DNA of 64,000 nt, from assembly GCA_017163975.1 (NCBI GenBank), contig JAFFSR010000264.1, positions 806,001 through 870,000 of the forward strand, in the 5' to 3' direction. Positions 1 through 11,049 of this stretch are shown one piece after another. Positions within the stretch are counted from its first letter, which is position 1; each line of letters starts with the position of its first letter. The notes beneath the pieces are model-generated. The model was not told the origin of the DNA and did no database searches. It saw nothing but the letters and a program-made list of their open reading frames with translations. A program made the position numbers and the translations under genes. Source of the DNA: Anastatus disparis. Lineage: Eukaryota > Arthropoda > Insecta > Hymenoptera > Eupelmidae.

Positions 1-86
1 TTCTTACAGAATATCTCATCAAGTACCTAAAAGAAATTTTTATTGATTCCTAATTTTGCAAGGTATCGTCTTTTAAAAATTAAATA

Positions 87-1107
87 CTAAAAATAAATAC
101 TAACATCATAATAAACATATTTCATTGGCTCAACACCACTTTGAGAGTTGTGATCTTTTACTTCTTTATATTTCTTTTTCAATAAATCCATTTTACTAGA
201 ACATTGGCTAATGGAAAGTTTATATCCTTTGACAACCATTTTATTAACAACTTTTTTCCACAATATTTTTAAAGTGATTTTCTTGGTATTATATAATTCT
301 TCATACTTTTTGTAGGATTCTATTAATAATAACGTATCATCTTTGGTCCATACATGACATTTTGACGAAAAATTAACTTCATCTTCATTTTCTTTGTCTG
401 TATCATCTACTTCAAAATTATTCATGGAAGTTATTGATTGTGTACTGGCTGATTTGCCACTAGAGCTGCATCCAGGTACCATGGCTGTTTGCAAAACATT
501 CGATTTTTGACAATTTAAAGTCTTTTTATAATCTTCAAGCAATTGTTAAACATAGTTGATATCTATAAAAAACTTTTTATAAGTAGCATAATATTATATT
601 TATTAAAATAAAATATCATTTGAAAATAAAAATTACCATTTGCTGCCTTACTGCATACATCTTCACTTATATATAATATAAAATTTTCTTTGGTTATATC
701 GTCATGTAAAATTAATGGCTTTGTAGTCTTCATAGAACATGCTTTTTCAGATATTCTCTTTCTTTCTTTATGATAACGATGAAATAATTCAGTTGCGTAG
801 AGAAGATCTTATAAAAAAGTATAAAATTAAAATTAATAAATTAAAATTAAATTTTTTTAATCTTATAAAAATAAAATACCTTCATGAGCTCGTTTAGCTA
901 GTTCAGGTGTTACTTTAATCGAAATACTTTCTTTCGATTCTGCATCAATCAACTCTAATGATACTATAAGTCATTCAAACTTAAAGAATCATTTGAAACA
1001 CTTGCTTTATTAACTGATTCTGATGATATTAAGTTATTTGAACTTGGAGAATCGTTCGAAGCACTTTCTTTATTAACTGATTCGTCAACAAACTCCAAAA
1101 TATTCAT
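87..1107 (-). CDS. Myb/SANT-like (trihelix-type) DNA-binding protein, multi-exon model
   Basis: Seen: three exons join in phase at 963-880, 807-637 and 532-87, with GT donors at 879 and 636 and AG acceptors before 963, 807 and 532. The last exon holds an acidic/serine linker and then a Myb/SANT-like domain with spaced aromatic residues (VWTKDDTLLLIESY, ILWKKV, CSSKMDLLKKKYKEV), typical of single-copy insect transcription-factor-like or transposon-associated proteins. An upstream ORF starting at 1107 encodes two copies of a Ser/Asn-rich repeat (ESVNKxSxSNDS) and runs into a stop at the 963 acceptor, so it is either a separate 5' exon or joined through a frameshift. The 5' end abuts a Penelope-like relic that begins at about 1108, so the promoter may be displaced. 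Role inferred as sequence-specific DNA binding in the nucleus; targets unknown. The family call is good, the 5' model weak. Confidence 0.6.
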
Positions 1108-2140
1108 CTAAAACCAGGTGATATTCTAGCCTGCTTGGATGTGGTATCACTATTCACTAAATTTCCAAATCTCGACACTATCAACATTATAAAAAACATT
1201 CTCAATATACATCCACATCTCTTATCACTACTAGAACACTGTCTTACTAACACATATTTTTATTAAACCAACAATTTAACGAAAAAACATCAGGAACAAG
1301 CAATGGACTCTCCAATATCACTAATCATTACTAATTTGTTTATGGAATATTTCGAGACTCAAGCCCTAAATTCAACTGCCCAAACATCTTCACTTTGGCT
1401 AAAATACGTTGATGATACTTTTGTCATCTGGTGACATTGTCAAAACGGACTTCACAAGTTCCTATAACGCTTAAATCAACAACATCCCAGAACAAAACAA
1501 CAAACTCCTTTTCCTAGATTTTCTAGTCTATACAAAAAACCCGACAATACTTTAGGACATAATGTATACAAAAAATCCACACACACTAACAGATATTTAC
1601 ACGCCTCTTCTCATTATCCTCCCTACCAAAAACTTTCAGTCATTAACTCACTCATATACAGAACACTTTACATTCCTGACCAAACTTATATTAAACAGGA
1701 ACTTGACAAAGTTAAAAAAGCCCTATTAGAAAACGGTATATACTAAAACAAATTAAACAAATAATCAAAAAACTAAACTCCAAAACTATTAATAGTATCA
1801 TTCAACAAACAATAAAAACTCACCTCAACACAGAACAGATCGGACGAATACGAAACAAACACAATATCCGTACCACATACAAACCTCCAACGAAAATAGG
1901 CCAAATACTTCACCTCCTCCCTTCCCCCAAAGACAAAAAACCTACGCTACGCACTCCCGATGCTTATTAAATACCTTGTTCCTGTGGAAAAGTCGACATA
2001 CGAGAAACTGGAAGAACAATCCACCAAAGACTCAAAGAACACAGCAGCAAGGTAAAATTAAAACACTTCATACAATCAGCATTAGGTCACCACATCGACT
2101 TCACTAACAACTTTTTTATAAATAATTTATAAAAAGTATT
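1108..2140 (+). mobile_element. Penelope-like retroelement relic (RT plus GIY-YIG endonuclease)
   Basis: Plus-strand frames read, with frameshifts and stops, through a Penelope-type reverse transcriptase. Visible motifs are LACLDVVSLFTKFP near 1115-1160, SNGLSNIS and SLIITNLFMEYF near 1300-1350, and the YVDD-type box KYVDDTFVIW at about 1400-1430. Near 1965-2100 is a GIY-YIG-like tail (CSCGKVDIRETGRTIHQRL...EH). This RT-GIY-YIG order is diagnostic of Penelope-like elements. The copy is 5'-truncated and non-functional. Its left edge falls at the start of the neighbouring Myb/SANT gene. A second, very short fragment with a hammerhead core lies at 48761-48908. Confidence 0.8.
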
Positions 2141-2533
2141 CAACAATTTTTTAAAATTATTTTTCATTCTGGTATTTAAAAAAAAATAATAGTACCAAAA
2201 GTTTTTTTTATACGTAAAGTAGTTCAATAAGTGAACAATTCTCAGTTGATATTAAACGAATAAAAAACTTTTTTATTTATATTATAAAGTAAAATTTGAT
2301 TTATAAATAAAACTACCGCACAAATCGCTTTCAATTTAAAAGTTATGCTTTTTATTAAAAATTATTAAAAATTTTCAAACATTTTTACTCTAAACATGAA
2401 TCTCTTTCTATTAAAAAAATATTTACGTTTTTAAAACATTTTTTTGAGTTAAATCATCTTATCTCATTTTATTAAATAACTTTTTTTAATGATTAATATT
2501 GATGAGTGATGAGGTGTGATTATTCTAACGTAT
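2141..2533. other. AT-rich spacer, no gene seen
   Basis: Long A/T runs and stop codons occur in all frames. I see no coding, RNA or repeat structure. Confidence 0.6.
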
Positions 2534-2923
2534 TTATTGTTCTGGATTCTCATTCTTTTCCCTCATTAATCTTCGTTGAGCTCGAGTTTTCTGTATACTC
2601 GACTGCATTATAGACACTAGAAACGAAGCCATATTTTTAAGGCTTATTTCATATGGCTTGTTCCTTCGTCGGTTACGACCGGCTCGAACGCCTCTAAGTC
2701 TATAACCTGAAATTTATTACTATTATCATCATTGTTAAAAATAAGTATAAAAATAGTTTGAAAACTAGTTACAAACTTAATAATTGAATTTGAGTTAATT
2801 AAAAAATTGTACTATTATTTAAATTTACAGCACCAAGTACATTCGGGACATGAGCAGCATCTGGTACATTATTGACAAGAACGTTAGCAGCTGTATTATT
2901 TTGGGCAGCTCTATTATTAAGAC
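2534..2923 (-). CDS. Possible two-exon hypothetical gene fragment
   Basis: Two short minus-strand open segments (2923-2829 and 2706-2534) are each preceded by an AATTTCAG acceptor. The first is followed by a GTAAAT donor and the second ends at a TAA stop. The second segment reads as a basic peptide (RLRGVRAGRNRRRNKPYEI) followed by an amphipathic stretch. The phases of the two segments do not agree in the most basic frame, so this may be a decayed or wrongly modelled gene. I do not recognise the product; it could be a 3' piece of a transposon gene. Confidence 0.25.
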
Positions 2924-3174
2924 CTGAAATTATTAGTTTTGAAATTGTATTTTTACATATTTAATTAATTAATTATTTAAGACATCACAAAAAATTTAAT
3001 ATAAAAATAGTTTTAAAAATTGATTTTTATGCTATAAATAAAAACTTTATTGAGTACAATAATTTATATTATAAAAATAAAACTTAGTAAATATAGTAGA
3101 ATTTTATAGAAAAAGTAGTAATAACCTTTTTAAAAAACAGTTTATAGAATGTTTAATTAGTTATTATTTACTTT

Positions 3175-4031
3175 ATACCTATCCCAAGTTTGAGCAAAAT
3201 CAAAATGAATGGATTCGATAGCTTGCTTACTGTAGAATCATAAGCCTTTCTGTGTTTTTTCACGGAAAATCTTTAACATGAAAAGAAAACAGCATGCACT
3301 TTTGCGGTCATACTTATTTTTAAACTTAAATAATTATCTTTAAACTTATCAATGTGCATAGAAAAATCTTCATCAAGATTTACAATGAAACAAGACTTGA
3401 CTACTCTTTGAAAGTTTTGAAAAGCTTCTGCATACTTTAAGCAACCTAAACTGCAATTCACTCTCAATAAGTCTACTTTATTTAATAATATTTTGCAGGA
3501 GTTTTCTTTAAATGCTGAACTTCCATGTGTAATCTCGCGTTGAACGTTACATGATTTTGCCCATTCCAATGCATTTTTCTCAAATTTTTTTAGCATGTGG
3601 TCATATAATTTATTTATGACACCTAACATAAGGTGCAATTCAAGTGGAGGAATTACTTCTATAAGAATAATTTATCTTCTTCGGTTTGAATAATGGGGGG
3701 TTGAATACAATTCCTATATTTTTTAGCTTCAGATTCATTGTCTCTAAATTTTGACCTATTCATATAATTTACCATAGAAATACCAATAGTCCCATAACAT
3801 CCAATTTCGTCCAGATGACCCTTTTGCACGTAACACCATGTACAAGGGTATGAGGATGAGTGTAACATTATACCAATAATCAAATTCGCGAGCTTTAAGT
3901 TCGTTGCGATCATCCCATTAAATTCATTAATCTTAAAAGCTATAAACAATTGAGATATATTGCTATAATTTTCTTGAGCGGAAGGTGCTAACGCTAAAAT
4001 AAACAATTTTTTCACTCTCGAATCTTTCAAT
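3175..4031 (-). pseudogene. Relic of a large insect transposon-type protein, C-terminal part
   Basis: Two consecutive minus-strand frames (4030-3659 and 3638-3273) plus a frameshifted tail to about 3175 form one protein. It shows a Cys/Trp knuckle (SYPCTWCYVQKGHLDE), a conserved HLMLGVINKLYDHM block, KVHAVFF, and after frameshifts a tail reading QAIESIHFDFAQTW. I recognise this block order from large uncharacterised proteins repeated in insect and hydra genomes, which behave like transposon-encoded genes; the enzymatic class is unknown to me. Stops and frame changes mark it as a pseudogene. The N-terminal parts of the same protein are displaced to 9740-10790 and 21468-22025 by later insertions. 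Confidence 0.6.
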
Positions 4032-4256
4032 TTATTTGAAGCTATTCCATCTTTGAGGTGTTTTTTTCATCATTATTTTCAATTTTGAGACTGAACGTAT
4101 AGGCACATTTTCATAAAACCACCTCCTCCATCAATGCTAAATTTAAAATGTCAATCAGCAATACCACGTGAATCTTTAATAAGCTCAATTAAGGATGTTC
4201 AATGGTTACGTAAAAGTTAACAGAATGCTTTGAAATTTTAAAATATGATTTATTAT

Positions 4257-4838
4257 TGTTCAGGCCAATTGCCTTATTTAACTTATGGTACACATTCAAA
4301 GTGTATATTTCTACAACATTTGAATGTAGTACCACGAGCACGTTTCTTTGCGTGCGCTCACTCTTGTGAACCCCTCGCGACGCAGTAGGATTTGAACACT
4401 ACCACGTTGTCGGTTAAGAAGCTGCGCGTATACGCTTAACGTTAACTTCGCGCACAGTCTGTCGAGTACAAGCGACGAGAGTGACCACACGCACTGAAAG
4501 CCTTTCGCTGCTCCTAAAGCACAAGCGAGACTCAAACCCACGCGTACATTAGATTAACTGTACTTGAAACTGATTTAGATTTAAACTGTGAACGCACAAT
4601 TACGTTTTATTATCTCTGTAAAAGCCAATATCATTTAATCATTAATTTGCTAAATTAAAGTGTAAGTGTTTAAAGGAAAGTGATGTGTTTTTTCTTACTT
4701 GCTGTCTTCTTACCCAACCAACGCACATTCTGAGCGACACGCATATATTTCTCTTAAAGCTAAAAGTCTTTTAGTATAAAAATAAAAAGGGAAATTTACA
4801 GTCAATAAAATATCAATTAAAAAGGGCGTGCTCGCACA
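4257..4838 (+). repeat. 5' LTR of the BEL/Pao element
   Basis: Identical to the 3' LTR except one visible base. It has TG...CA termini, and the PBS follows directly at about 4840. A 76-codon minus-strand frame inside it also occurs in the other LTR and is not a gene. Confidence 0.93.
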
Positions 4839-4857
4839 TTTGGTCCTTCGAGCCGGA
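4839..4857 (+). promoter_or_regulatory. Primer-binding site (tRNA-Tyr type)
   Basis: TTTGGTCCTTCGAGCCGG follows the LTR end. Its complement is CCGGCTCGAAGGA plus CCA, which matches the T-arm/acceptor end of arthropod tRNA-Tyr. Many BEL elements carry this type of site. Confidence 0.75.
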
Positions 4858-5404
4858 TTGGGTTTTAAGAAAAAACAAATTAATCATCAAACAGAGAAAT
4901 CAGCTGAAGCGCTTACACTTGAAAAAGAACAGTAAAATTAGTGCGCAGTTTAGTCGGAAAGGCCGCCATTAAAGACATTGTTCTCTCATAGAAAGTTTAA
5001 CTTACTAGTGAATTAAAGGCTAGGAAAAACTCTATTTCAAAGTTAATCTAAAAAGTGCAAAAGTGGTCTAAATTTAAAGTTAAAAGAGTCAAGGCTTCAT
5101 CAAAACGCTACGTGGAAAATTTAAGCGTAAAAGCCAGTGACGCCAAGTAGAGAGAGATAGCAACAGGTAGCCATCTTTCTTCTTCTTTAATTGGCCTTTT
5201 AGATTATCACCATAGGCCATCTTTCACAAAGGATTTTTGTAGAGACGCTCCGCCATCTTACTGACGCTCTCTTCTACGGTAATAGCACACTCTCAAGCAG
5301 GCGTCATTTCTTTGGTAACGTACACTTAACCTTTTCCTTTAATGGCCAGACTCATATAAAGGCTTTTTTCTACATTTTACTCATCGTCGTCGCTTGCTAT
5401 TGTA

Positions 5405-5990
5405 CTCACCGATGCTACTAGAAATAGAATTTCTTGCTACTTCTAACCTGAACTAGCATCGATTATCGAACGATAAAATCTAAGACTTTCGCTAATTCCT
5501 TAAGCGATATCTTACGTCTAGACTAATTGTTCAAATCTTTCAAAAACCTATCGATTGGTTACTTTTCTTTTGAATTTAAATCAAATTTGTATTTATTTCA
5601 ACTCATCGCTGCTACTAGAAATAGAATTTCTTGCTATTTCTAACCTAAGTTAGCATCGATTATTAAATGATAAAATCTAAGACTTTTGCTGAACTCTTAA
5701 GCAAAATCTTCGTCTAGACTAGTCGTTTAATTACCTCTTGAAAAACTTATCACTGGGTTGTTTTTCTTTTGACTTTAAATCAAATTTGTATTTATCTCAA
5801 CTCGTCGTTGCTACTAGAAATAGCATTTCTCGCTATTTTAACCTAAGCTAGCATCGATTTTTGAATAAAATTCAAGACTTTTGCTAATTTCTTAAGCAAA
5901 TTTACGTCTAGACTAATTGTTCAAATCTTTCAAAACATATCGATTGGTTATTTCTCTTTGGATAACAAATCGGATTTGTACTTACTCAGT
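5405..5990 (+). repeat. Three tandem copies of a ~198-bp repeat in the BEL leader
   Basis: The block starting GCTACTAGAAATAG recurs at 5414, 5611 and 5810 (periods 197 and 199). Each copy runs through AGCATCGATT, TCTAGACTA and ATCGATTGGTT or a variant. It lies in the untranslated leader between the PBS and the first ORF. It may be a packaging, promoter or insulator-like array of the element; function unknown. Confidence 0.85.
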
Positions 5991-6231
5991 GTCCAATTTC
6001 AATGACATTTCTTCTATTGTCAAATGATTGTACATCTTTTCTGAATATTACTTTAAAAATAAGCTAGTATTTCTTAGCTTATTGTCTATACTGCGTAAGA
6101 GAAAAACGTCTTCTTCACAGTTTTTCTGCAGTCAGACCGATAGTTAACCTCCTCAAGTGAAACTTAACCTTGAATTAGAGGTATCGCTAACCACACTGCA
6201 TTCTTCTGTAGCAGCGAGTCACTATCAGTAG

Positions 6232-7497
6232 TTGAACGCTTATTCAACTATCAATTACTTACCATTAATGCACATTTCTTCTTACGCAATAAAATCCACG
6301 AGTGAATTTCTCGCATCTCGTGTGCAGACGACAACTGCTAAGCTGTGCACCAACTGCCTGAATGCCAGTCATACGGTGGATCAATGCTTTTCGAAAGGGA
6401 GATGTATCGTCTGCAATCAACCACACCACACAAAGCTACATTCTTCGGAGTTTAAGTCCTGTACTTCAACTACGCCACCGCCTCCGCCAATCCAGCACCA
6501 CAAGCTAGATGGGGATGATCCTGTTGGCCAAGATGTTGCTGCAGTCTGGATGGAACTTGGAGATCAGCTGACTCAACTGGAAACATTTAGAATACCTCGT
6601 TGGATAGGTACTTGCAAAAACTCAAGATGGCAAATCCAAGCTTTCTGCGATGCTTCTGAACGAGCTTACGCTGTCTGCGTCTATGTTCGAGTAGCACCAG
6701 AGGATGTCATTACTTGCAGACTCCTTACTGCGAAATCTAAGGTTGCTCCCATAAAAACGATAAGTCTGCATCGTCTCGAACTCTGCGAAGCAGTTACCTT
6801 ATCACGCTTGGTCAGTTACGTGATTGGAAAAACTCAAACACAGACGGAGAGTATACATTGCTGGACTGATTCTCAGATAGTATTGGCCTGGCCTCAAGCT
6901 CACCCAACGAAATGGAATGTTTTCGTTGCAAATCGCGTAAGTGAAATTACGACCACACTGCCATCCGCTATTTGGCAATATGTCTCATCTGCAGACAACC
7001 CTGCAGATCTTGCAACGCAAGGAGTTGCACCTTCTTTACTAGCAGGTTTCAGTCTTCGGTGGCACGGGCCTCGCTGGTTTACTGAGGCTGAAGATCTATG
7101 GCCAAAAACTCCAGCTCCAGCATCAACCAAACAAGAAGCTCGTAAAGAAGATGAATTGTATTGCTCCACAACAACGATCAACAATGAACTGATTGACTGG
7201 TTGTCTCAGTTCTCTTCTATTACCCGGATCATCAGTATCCTTTCTTACATTTATCGATGGTTTGCCCAAATTCGACCCCCTGAAGCAAAACCTATGGCTG
7301 CTCACATTTCAGCAAAAGGACGTCAAGCTGGACACACTTTCTTGCTACGTATAGTGCAAAGCTCAACCTTCCAATTAGAGATCAATGATCTTAGTAAAGG
7401 AAAAGCTATAAACACCACTAGCCAGCTTCTTCGTTTAGCACCTTCTCTTGACGATGATAAGCTGTTTCAATCAACGTCGGCTTTAGTCAAGAGATAG
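6232..7497 (+). CDS. BEL/Pao gag-pol remnant: zinc knuckle fused to RNase H/A17 region
   Basis: A 421-codon open frame. Residues about 38-72 carry two cysteine knuckles of the BEL gag end (CTNCLNASHTVDQC, CIVCNQPHH). The text then jumps within about 30 residues to the Pao-type region downstream of RT: FCDASERAYAVCVY, LHRLELCEAV, CWTDSQIVLAW and SADNPADLATQG, ending in the pre-integrase segment. Aspartic protease and RT, normally between these blocks, are absent, so the frame is a deletion fusion. It has no stop codons despite the fusion, which suits a copy that was mobilised recently. It cannot replicate alone. Confidence 0.85.
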   Translation: MNAYSTINYLPLMHISSYAIKSTSEFLASRVQTTTAKLCTNCLNASHTVDQCFSKGRCIVCNQPHHTKLHSSEFKSCTSTTPPPPPIQHHKLDGDDPVGQDVAAVWMELGDQLTQLETFRIPRWIGTCKNSRWQIQAFCDASERAYAVCVYVRVAPEDVITCRLLTAKSKVAPIKTISLHRLELCEAVTLSRLVSYVIGKTQTQTESIHCWTDSQIVLAWPQAHPTKWNVFVANRVSEITTTLPSAIWQYVSSADNPADLATQGVAPSLLAGFSLRWHGPRWFTEAEDLWPKTPAPASTKQEARKEDELYCSTTTINNELIDWLSQFSSITRIISILSYIYRWFAQIRPPEAKPMAAHISAKGRQAGHTFLLRIVQSSTFQLEINDLSKGKAINTTSQLLRLAPSLDDDKLFQSTSALVKR

Positions 7498-8135
7498 CAG
7501 TTTCTATCGCTAAAGATAAGATAGAGTGGTCCTTCACATCACCACGTGCTCCCAACTTCGGTGGCCTTTGGGAAGCAAACATAACGACGCTTAAGAAACA
7601 CCTGGTAAGAGTGGTGGGTGATTCCAAATTAACCTACGAAGAGTTTTCAACGGTAGGAGCAATGATCGAAGCTTGTTTGAATTCACGCCCCATCAGCGCG
7701 CTCAGTACTGACGCCAATGATCTTACAGCACTCACACCGGGTCATTTTCTCATAGGAGCACCGTTATTGGCACTACCACCCTTCGACTATTCCACCGAGA
7801 ATCCTTCTTGCACCTTGAGGTGGAAATTGTTAGTGGAGATGCGTAATCACTTTTGGAAGCGCTGGGTGAAGGAAAACCTATCTCACATTTAACAGCGCGC
7901 TAAATGGCTACAACCAAATCGAAAGTTTCAAGTAGGTGATCTCGTCCTCTTCAAGGATTCCTTGACACCTCCAACCAAATAGCCGCTGGCTAGAATAACA
8001 AAGCTGTTACCCGGCTCTGACGAATCATGCAGGGTAGTTGATCTGAAAACTGCTACCACCGAACCTAGGAGGTCAGTGAATCAACTCATTCTTCTACCAT
8101 CAGAAGCAAATTGTGCTCAACCTTCATCAACACCG
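7498..8135 (+). pseudogene. BEL/Pao integrase C-terminal remnant
   Basis: Just after the gag-pol frame stops, another frame reads the integrase end: APNFGGLWEANITTLKKHL, then a 7611-7892 segment with CLNSRPISAL, LTPGHFLIGAPL and the RWKLL...FWKRW block that leads into the usual C-terminal tail. Further text to about 8135 continues in-frame with stops (FKVGDLVLF-like, EPRRSVNQLILL). The catalytic core of the integrase is missing between the two frames. Confidence 0.8.
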
Positions 8136-9125
8136 TAACTATGGGCGGTATTCCATGCAAGAGCGAAGATTTCAAGATCAGTGATTATATATAGTTAGCT
8201 AGGGTCTAAATTGTGTTGCTTATTTTTTCCTCTTAGATCTTAACCATCTGAGGCCATTCTTAATCAGATAACTCATGTCATTTATCTCTTGAACTGTAGA
8301 TTAGTCTTTCTGAAAAATTAGAACGTTGTCCAGTGACATTGAGGAGGCTGTCTCAGATTGGTCGTAGTTGGTCATAAACCTTGCTAATTAAATTTCAAAT
8401 CAAACTCTAACTTTAATTTGTAACTCCCTTCAGGAGATAGAGATTCATGTCTCCCTTCAGGAGGAATACGATGTACTTTCACATAGTTCTCCACCTGTTA
8501 TGAATCCCGTCTTTTCACTGGATTCATGGCGGGCGGTATGTTCAGGCCAATTGCCTTATTTAACTTATGGTACACATTCAAAGTGTATATTTCTACAACA
8601 TTTGAATGTAGTACCACGAGCACGTTTCTTTGCGTGCGCTCACTCTTGTGAACCCCTCGCGACGCAGTAGGATTTGAACACTACCACGTTGTCGGTTAAG
8701 AAGCTGCGCGTATACGCTTAACGTTAACTTCGCGCACAGCCTGTCGAGTACAAGCGACGAGAGTGACCACACGCACTGAAAGCCTTTCGCTGCTCCTAAA
8801 GCACAAGCGAGACTCAAACCCACGCGTACATTAGATTAACTGTACTTGAAACTGATTTAGATTTAAACTGTGAACGCACAATTACGTTTTATTATCTCTG
8901 TAAAAGCCAATATCATTTAATCATTAATTTGCTAAATTAAAGTGTAAGTGTTTAAAGGAAAGTGATGTGTTTTTTCTTACTTGCTGTCTTCTTACCCAAC
9001 CAACGCACATTCTGAGCGACACGCATATATTTCTCTTAAAGCTAAAAGTCTTTTAGTATAAAAATAAAAAGGGAAATTTACAGTCAATAAAATATCAATT
9101 AAAAAGGGCGTGCTCGCACAATTAT

Positions 9126-9739
9126 ATTAAATTAAAGTACCTCAATTTTTTTCCATATTTCATTCCGCATGTTTTTTCGAGAAATTTGATGTTAAAAATA
9201 CGAAAAATAACATGGGCTCTTATGGGGGATCTGAGAATCGATTGCAATTTATATAATTTCTGTCATAAAAGTTAACGGATCAAGTTAAAATTTAGATATT
9301 ATGAAAGTATATTATCTAAAGATTCATTTCATATAGTTTTTTATATACCTTTCAGGAAAATTGACAGAGTAAAGTAAGAGTTAATTTTTGAAAACCCGCT
9401 ACTGCTACGTAAGAGATTTGTCAAAGTTGCGTATATATAACATAAGATTTGAATTGGAAGATAATATTTTTCTGCTAAACTTAACCTACAAATAGAAGCG
9501 CTGCGTTGCCAAATTTCATTCAACATATTACTGAACTTAAATTAATTTATAATAAATTAAATAAAATTTTTAAATGTTTTATTTATTAAGTAAAAACGTT
9601 TAAATGTAATTTGAATAATATATTTCATCTCAAAGTGCCATTCAAAGAACTTTTTGTTGAAAAATATTTTATTACTTTAAGTTGGCAGCGATCCTTCTTT
9701 CCTATGTTAAAGCATAGGGTACCCCTCTGAGTCTTCACC
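9126..9739. other. AT-rich stretch right of the BEL element, no gene seen
   Basis: Probably the continuation of the broken minus-strand relic (a frame reading MRNEIWKKIE near 9170), with no further recognisable blocks. A 61-codon frame at 9341-9526 shows no family features. Confidence 0.4.
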
Positions 9740-10790
9740 TCCCCGCATGACACCATTGAACATCCTTAATTTGAAAACATCAATTACAATACACTACAGC
9801 TTTGAAATCATCAGTTACATTTTTAGCTTTTATTTTTACTAAATCAAATTCTTTTGTTTCAAAATACTCGTCTAACATATCATTAATCATTGACAATTTT
9901 TCTCTTTAATCCTGGTTCAATTATTTTTAAACTTTTAGAAGCAGAATGAAAAGTTGATGCAATTTCATAGATATTGTTATAACTAACTAGGAGAGTGTCA
10001 CACCTCCGGATCACGGATTTTGCTCAAACTTCGGGATAAGTTTTCAGATGATAAAATATGAAAAAAGCTAAAGTTATAGTCATAAACACTCAATATTTCC
10101 CTAGTTACAGGCAATTGAAAAAAATCACTAAAAAAGTTACTAGATTTTTAAACGCGTATAGTTCTTTAGCATTGATAGCTAGAAGCTTAAACCCTTTTTT
10201 AAATTAAAGCTGAGCTTAAATCCTTTCGAAATAGTAGTTATAGCATGTAAAAATATTATTTTTTCCCAAAGTTATAGCGTAATAAAGGTTAGACCTGAAT
10301 TTTTATTTAAAAATATTAATTAATAATAAAAGCTAAAATTAGGTCCAATCTTTATTACGCTATAACTTTAGGTAGAAATAATATTTTAATATGTTGTAAC
10401 TACTGTTTCGAAAGGACTTGAGCTCAGCTTTAATTTAAAAAAAGGTTTAAGCTTCTAGCTATTAATGCTAAATAACTATATGCGTTTAAAAATCTAGTAA
10501 CTTTTTTAGTGATTTTCTTCAATTGCCTGTAACTAGGGAAATATTAAGTGTTTATGACTATAACTTTAGCTTTTTTTATATTTTATCATCTGAAAACTTA
10601 TCCCGAAGTTTGAGCGAAATCCGTAATCCGGAGATGTGACACTCTCCTAGTAAGTTTGAAACTAGTTTTAGTTTTTTTTTTTTTAAATTGTCGACACTTA
10701 TTAAAGACTCATTGAAAACTTTCTTTGCATAGTTTTTACCAATGGTAACATTTAATTTCTTCCTCTAGGGGTTGTAGGACCTCATAGGGT
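9740..10790 (-). pseudogene. Middle part of the large transposon-type relic, split by a MITE
   Basis: Minus-strand text from 10770 reads KLNVTIGKNYAKKVF and NESLISVDNL. After removal of the MITE at 9987-10650 it continues SYNNIYEIASTF, KSLKIIEPGL and, after a frameshift, MLDEYFETKEFDL. These blocks belong to the same protein as the fragments at 3175-4031 and 21468-22025. A CCCCTAG acceptor precedes the first block, which suggests a real exon start. Frameshifts and stops show decay. Confidence 0.55.
9987..10650. mobile_element. PIF/Harbinger-type MITE with ~160-bp inverted repeats
   Basis: Both ends are CTAGGAGAGTGTCACA in inverted orientation (9987 and 10650), and the arms match over about 160 bp with an AT-rich centre that also folds back. 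The flanks carry a 3-bp TAA duplication (9984-9986, 10651-10653), the TWA type of Harbinger elements. It carries no ORF and interrupts the relic coding text cleanly. Confidence 0.85.
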
Positions 10791-10799
10791 GCCTTGAAA

Positions 10800-11049
10800 G
10801 AGGACGGTGGGAAAGCTTAGGCGCGAATTTATGGTCAACACTTAACACTCAGCACTCAATTCTCAACCCTCAGATCTCAAAGTTTCATTTTTCCGTGTTC
10901 CCTATAAACTTAGACATGCTTCTCGTATCTAAAAACTGCATAGTTAATGCTCAACAGATGTTTAGATAGAGGTGAGGTTAAATTTGTACTTTGAGAAAAA
11001 AGAACTGAAAAATTATTGAAATATATAAAAGTTATTCTGAATATTCATC
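10800..11049. other. Short repeat-rich stretch before the Harbinger Myb gene
   Basis: Contains a short CTCAACACT/CTCAGCACTCAATTCTC-like run (10840-10880) and probably the promoter side of the following gene. No Harbinger terminal repeat could be placed with confidence. Confidence 0.3.

Larger units (their letters stand above)
4257..9120 (+). mobile_element. BEL/Pao LTR retrotransposon, internally deleted, recent
   Basis: Two 582-bp direct LTRs (4257-4838 and 8539-9120) differ by eye at one position (T/C near 4458/8740). The element is bounded by a perfect 5-bp target duplication ATTAT (4252-4256 and 9121-9125). LTRs begin TGTTCAGG and end CTCGCACA. The primer-binding site TGGTCCTTCGAGCCGG lies just inside the left LTR and matches the 3' end of insect tRNA-Tyr. 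A purine-rich GGCGGGCGG tract precedes the right LTR. The internal region keeps a gag zinc knuckle, the Pao RNase-H/A17 segment and part of the integrase, but protease and most RT are missing. It is inserted in the pseudogene relic seen on both sides. Confidence 0.93.

Noticed and set aside
4311..4541. 76-codon minus-strand gene, duplicated at 8593-8823
   Set aside because: It is identical because both copies lie in the BEL LTRs, with no protein family features.
6900..7305. Minus-strand frames inside the BEL pol region
   Set aside because: Antisense of the clearly coding plus-strand frame.
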